Assembly (NCBI GenBank): GCA_030151135.1
Contig: JASLEQ010000591.1
Coordinates: 1 to 8,773 of the forward strand
Source of the DNA: Candidatus Sulfotelmatobacter sp.
GTDB lineage: Bacteria > Acidobacteriota > Terriglobia > Terriglobales > SbA1
Length of the DNA: 8,773 nucleotides
Direction of reading: 5' to 3'
Shown here: positions 5,874-8,773 of the stretch, piece after piece
Numbering within the stretch: position 1 is the stretch's first letter
Layout: every line of letters starts with the position of its first letter
Program-made: the position numbers and the translations under genes
Notes under the pieces: model-generated
Database searches by the model: none
Told to the model about the DNA's origin: nothing
Seen by the model: only the letters and a program-made list of their open reading frames with translations

Positions 5874-6038
5874 GCGCTGGGCCGGAACTGAATCACGTGG
5901 TCATCATGGAAGGACGATGAACCGGGTCAATGAGTGTGTGAAGCGCACAGCGCCAGCCCAGACAGGCCCCAAGACGCTCCACCCTGAGGGCGTGTCTGCG
6001 ACTCGCCGCCGCTCTGCTGACCGAAAGCCGAGAGCAAG

Positions 6039-6055
6039 AAGCTAGCAGCTAGCTT
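6039..6055 (-). terminator. Palindrome at the AsmA stop codon, possible weak terminator
   Basis: AAGCTAGC (6039-6046) and GCTAGCTT (6048-6055) are perfect arms around a single A, giving in RNA a 7-bp stem with a 3-nt loop. The palindrome abuts and overlaps by one base the AsmA stop codon (6055-6057). On the minus strand it is followed by CTTGCTCTC, a poor T-run. A second weak hairpin, GCTCT (6011-6015) with AGAGC (6031-6035), lies just beyond. Confidence 0.35.
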
Positions 6056-7707
6056 TACTTCTGCTTCTTCTTCCCAAACAGTCCCATCACGCTGTTGATC
6101 GGATTCTGCTGCTGCGCTCCTGCCTTACCCTGGCCTTGTTGCTGGCTCAGAACATTCTGCAGCAGGCCGGTGGCAATCCCTTTTACGTCCGGCGTGAATT
6201 TCGGATCGGCCGTCGTTCCGGTCACTCCAAACGGAACATTCATCCCGCCAACTTGCGCTTTCATCTTGAACGCCAGTTCGTTCGAGGGACTGACCGTGCC
6301 GTCGCCCGTAATTACGCCAATGGCAGGTACAGTTAGATTCATATTGTTCGCCGCCGTCCCCGCCGGAGACATCTTCACGTCGGAACTCAGATTCTGGATC
6401 GTCGTATCGTTCCCGGTGTTCTTTCCCCCAAGAGCCGAGATGGCTGACATCTTCTGCCCCAGGTTGAAATTCGCCAGCTGGGTGTTCTGCATCTTGACCG
6501 ATCCCGTCGAAACCAGTTTGTCCACTGGCCCGGAACTGGCAAGAGTCACGTCTAGGTGTCCACCCTTCAGCGTCGCATTCGGAGGCAGTATCACTCCCAC
6601 CGCAGGCAGCATTGCTTCCAGGTCATCCACTGGCATGTTCTGCCCATCCAGTTTCAGATTCACGACCGTAACTTTGCCGTGCACGTCGTACGTTCCCGTC
6701 AAGTGCGCCACCGCCTGGCCCATCGATATATCGCATTGCCGGATATCGCCAGTTTCTTTTGCGAGGTTATGCGTAATACCGAACTTCACATCCACCGGAC
6801 GCCCCGCCGGGCCGCCTTTCTTCACAACCTGCAGTTTGTTCGCTGTCAGCGTCCCATCCACGGTAGCTTGTTGCCCGTTCGACTTAACGTTTCCATCAAG
6901 GTTCGCAATTCCCGAGATCCCCGCTGCCGGATCAATAAAGCCCGATGTCGCCAGGTTCATGTTCTGCACGTTGATTTTCGCGTCAAGCGGCGTCCGGGCA
7001 GCGTCATTCGCGTCGATCGGTCCCGCATGTCCCGTCAATTTCATCGTTCCACCCGACGGCAGGTCCGCCGTCATCTGAAATGGAAACGAGGTTGTGAAAG
7101 AGAAATCCGTGACCGTGATATCCACCTTGTCATAAACCCGCTTCGTATTATCCCCGACCTGCGAAATCGTCACCTTCCCATTGTTCACATTGAGCTTTGC
7201 CACCGACAAATTCGGATTACTCCCCGTAGTTTGCGCGGCCTTCTGCTGTTCTTTCGGAGTCTGCTCCGCCTGCGTGCTCGGCGTGGCCTGTTGCCCCTTG
7301 GTCGGCGCCGAAGGGTTCTTCGCTCCCAGGCTCGAGAAATTCCATTTCTCCCCGTTTTCCGACTTGACCAGGCTGATTTCCGGATCGTTCAAAGTCAGTT
7401 CGGTCACGTTCAGCGTCTTCGAGAAAATCAGCGGAATCAGTTCCACTCCTACCCGGAGCGATTTCGCCTGTACAAATGCCGCCTGGCTGAATTGCGGATC
7501 ATCCGCAATGGAAATATTGTCTGCGCCCACGGAACCTGAAAATAGTGACAGCGACAGGTTTCCCACCTTGACCTGCCGTCCCAGTGCTTCCGTCAATTCG
7601 CCTTCCAGCTTTGGGCGGAATGTGTTCGCGTCAATAAAAAAAGGAATCGCGATAATAATCACGATCAGAACTACGATGATGATTCCGATGATCTTGAGAG
7701 CTTTCAT
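6055..7707 (-). CDS. AsmA-like family protein, N-terminal membrane anchor
   Basis: This 550-residue protein has one N-terminal TM helix (about 5-24: KIIGIIIVVLIVIIIAIPFF) followed by FIDANTFRPKLEGELTEALGR, the typical start of AsmA/DUF748 proteins. Repeating beta-rich segments follow (VKVGNLSLSLFSG, NVTELTLNDPEISLV, LSVAKLNVNNGKVTI, VVNLKLDGQNMPVDDLEAMLPA). A Gln/Thr/Pro-rich low-complexity linker spans about 130-165. The C-terminus (486-515) has the AsmA-like GGMNVPFGVTGTTADPKFTPDVKG and ends in KKKQK. From family knowledge such proteins face the periplasm from the inner membrane and relate to lipid transport between membranes and outer-membrane assembly. The start is ATG 7707 with AGGAGG at 7714-7719, 6 nt upstream. 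An in-frame extension to 7884 would run into the TPR gene and is rejected. The length is near that of E. coli AsmA (about 600). Confidence 0.9.
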   Translation of the reverse strand: MKALKIIGIIIVVLIVIIIAIPFFIDANTFRPKLEGELTEALGRQVKVGNLSLSLFSGSVGADNISIADDPQFSQAAFVQAKSLRVGVELIPLIFSKTLNVTELTLNDPEISLVKSENGEKWNFSSLGAKNPSAPTKGQQATPSTQAEQTPKEQQKAAQTTGSNPNLSVAKLNVNNGKVTISQVGDNTKRVYDKVDITVTDFSFTTSFPFQMTADLPSGGTMKLTGHAGPIDANDAARTPLDAKINVQNMNLATSGFIDPAAGISGIANLDGNVKSNGQQATVDGTLTANKLQVVKKGGPAGRPVDVKFGITHNLAKETGDIRQCDISMGQAVAHLTGTYDVHGKVTVVNLKLDGQNMPVDDLEAMLPAVGVILPPNATLKGGHLDVTLASSGPVDKLVSTGSVKMQNTQLANFNLGQKMSAISALGGKNTGNDTTIQNLSSDVKMSPAGTAANNMNLTVPAIGVITGDGTVSPSNELAFKMKAQVGGMNVPFGVTGTTADPKFTPDVKGIATGLLQNVLSQQQGQGKAGAQQQNPINSVMGLFGKKKQK

Positions 7708-7754
7708 GGTCTTCCTCCTACCGAAACGGTGAACGTTAGGGGTTGATGTGGCGG

Positions 7755-7777
7755 AGAAAACTTGCGGCGTCGCAAGT
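7755..7777 (-). terminator. Intrinsic-terminator-like hairpin after the TPR gene
   Basis: On the minus strand ACTTGCG (7771-7777) and CGCAAGT (7760-7766) form a perfect 7-bp stem with a 4-nt loop, followed by TTTCTCC. It starts 3 bp after the TPR stop codon. The T-run is short, so termination is probably partial. It separates the TPR gene from the AsmA gene, whose ATG lies about 50 bp further on. Confidence 0.5.
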
Positions 7778-7780
7778 CTA

Positions 7781-8773
7781 TCACTGCGGCTCCCCCACCA
7801 ATTCTGGCGACGGCACCGCCCGATTTGGATTCTCGCCTTTATTTCCAGCCGCGGCCTGGAGTTCCCGCTTTGCATCCGCGCCACGGCCGAGACGCTGCAA
7901 TGCCTGCGCCCGGAGATAATGCGCGTCGGTACGCTCCGGATCCACCTTCAATGCTGCGCCCGTCTCCGCCAGCGCCGCCGCATATTTCTGTTGCTTCTGA
8001 TAAATCTTCGCTAGCCCCAACATCGAATTCACCAGCCGCGGATCCCTCTTCAAAGCTTCGCCATAGCTCTTTTCCGCCTTGGCGTCCTGCTGCGTCAACC
8101 AATACGAATTCCCGATCTCCTCGTAATTCAGCGCCATATCAGGCTCGATCCCCGCATCTTTCTCGAATTCCTCCCGCGCCGCCGCATATTCCTGCTTCTT
8201 CATATGCGCCAGCCCGAGATTGAAGTGCACAAACGGCAGCCTCGGATCTTCCTTCGCCGCCGCCTCCAATTCCTGGATCGCCGGTTCATACTCCTCGCGA
8301 TTTAGATAGTATTTCCCGGCGAAAAGATGGTACTGAGCCGAGCCATCTCCAATTTTCGTAAGTTGTTCCGCCGCCTGTCGATCCAACTCTTGCAGTCCGG
8401 CCCGGTGCGCGGCGTTCGAAAGTACATACAAATAAGGGAAATGCGTTGATTCTTCCCCCCAAAGCGGTTTTAGCGTCTCTGCCGCGTCCGACCACCGGTC
8501 CACAAAGAAGTAGCAGAGCCCCAGCAGATACCGCGCCTGCGATCTCTGGGGTTGTTCCTGTACGACAGCCTCGAAAAAGGGTATTGCTTTAAGAAATTCA
8601 TTCTGCCGGTAGTAGGCGAGTCCGATATTCAGCCGGATCCCGGCCTCCTGCGGCATGAGTTTCTCAGCTTTATGCAGTTGCTCGAGCGCCCGGTTCCATT
8701 GCTTCCGTCGCATATAAACCACGCCTAAATTGGCGTATGCCGCTCCCGACCTCGGATCCATTCGCACCACTTC
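7781..8773 (-). CDS. Tetratricopeptide-repeat protein, N-terminus outside the window
   Basis: The frame is open to the window edge, so at least 330 residues of the C-terminal part are visible. The TGA stop is at 7781-7783. Eight to nine TPR units of 34 residues are readable from their small residue / aromatic / Ala / Pro pattern: AAYANLGVVYMRRKQWNRAL, IRLNIGLAYYRQNEFLKAI, ARYLLGLCYFFVDRWSDAA, a less regular one around the HFPYLYVLSNAAHRAG stretch, AQYHLFAGKYYLNREEYEPA, PFVHFNLGLAHMKKQEYAAA, ALNYEEIGNSYWLTQQDAKA, LVNSMLGLAKIYQKQQKYAA and TDAHYLRAQALQRLGRGADA. The tail of about 20 residues is Pro/Asn-rich and unstructured. TPR arrays bind peptides or other proteins. No enzymatic domain is visible, though one could lie in the missing N-terminal part. 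A methionine at 8761 could start the frame, but the open frame and ongoing repeats suggest that the gene continues. Confidence 0.92.
   Translation of the reverse strand, partial: EVVRMDPRSGAAYANLGVVYMRRKQWNRALEQLHKAEKLMPQEAGIRLNIGLAYYRQNEFLKAIPFFEAVVQEQPQRSQARYLLGLCYFFVDRWSDAAETLKPLWGEESTHFPYLYVLSNAAHRAGLQELDRQAAEQLTKIGDGSAQYHLFAGKYYLNREEYEPAIQELEAAAKEDPRLPFVHFNLGLAHMKKQEYAAAREEFEKDAGIEPDMALNYEEIGNSYWLTQQDAKAEKSYGEALKRDPRLVNSMLGLAKIYQKQQKYAAALAETGAALKVDPERTDAHYLRAQALQRLGRGADAKRELQAAAGNKGENPNRAVPSPELVGEPQ

Noticed and set aside
5917..6045. Small plus-strand frame of 42 codons (MNRVNECVKR...)
   Set aside because: The purine run is only 2 nt from the ATG and the peptide is Arg/Pro-rich without any recognisable feature.
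6095..7539. Two 327-codon plus-strand frames antisense to the AsmA gene (6095-7078 and 6556-7539)
   Set aside because: The minus-strand AsmA frame has a strong ribosome site, a TM anchor and family motifs. The antisense translations show no recognisable domain.
7708..7884. N-terminal extension of the AsmA protein by 59 residues
   Set aside because: It would run through the terminator-like hairpin into the TPR gene, and AGGAGG sits right before ATG 7707.
1..8773. CRISPR array, insertion sequence, phage or defence system
   Set aside because: No spaced direct repeats, transposase, integrase, nuclease or toxin-antitoxin motifs were seen in any frame.

Overview
The window looks like a piece of a chromosome from a GC-rich Gram-negative soil bacterium, most likely an acidobacterium (Terriglobia-like). 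This is inferred from protein style only: a small exported beta-barrel ending in Phe, a secreted Ig-like protein with an 'ACG' motif after a hydrophobic stretch, a stand-alone AsmA-like protein and a long TPR protein. There are no rRNA or tRNA genes, insertion sequences, CRISPR arrays, phage genes or other clear signs of mobility.

Left half (1-3838, plus strand): the 3' part of a muconolactone-isomerase-like small protein, probably exported; a gene-free stretch of about 540 bp with a G-rich cluster and a small dyad; an outer-membrane beta-barrel protein followed by a convincing intrinsic terminator; a 14-TM DHA2-type drug efflux transporter with a TTG start; and a small twin-CBS-domain protein. 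Each gene has its own leader of roughly 120-540 bp, so they look like separate transcription units rather than one operon.

Right half (3942-8773, minus strand, transcribed right to left): a TPR-repeat protein cut by the window edge, an AsmA-like membrane-anchored protein, an XRE-cupin transcriptional regulator and a secreted Ig-like-repeat protein. A hairpin with a short T-run lies between the TPR and AsmA genes. The AsmA gene has a strong AGGAGG ribosome site. The plus and minus halves converge at about 3838-3942.

Functionally the window is dominated by envelope proteins (barrel, efflux pump, AsmA-like, secreted Ig-like) and ligand-sensing modules (CBS pair, XRE-cupin). Nothing ties them into one pathway. 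I do not see a clear undescribed system. The items most worth a second look are the architecture of the secreted Ig-like protein (duplicated Cys-pair domain plus an internal lipoprotein-signal-like segment), the dyads near the barrel, efflux and XRE-cupin starts, and the structured leader of the CBS gene.
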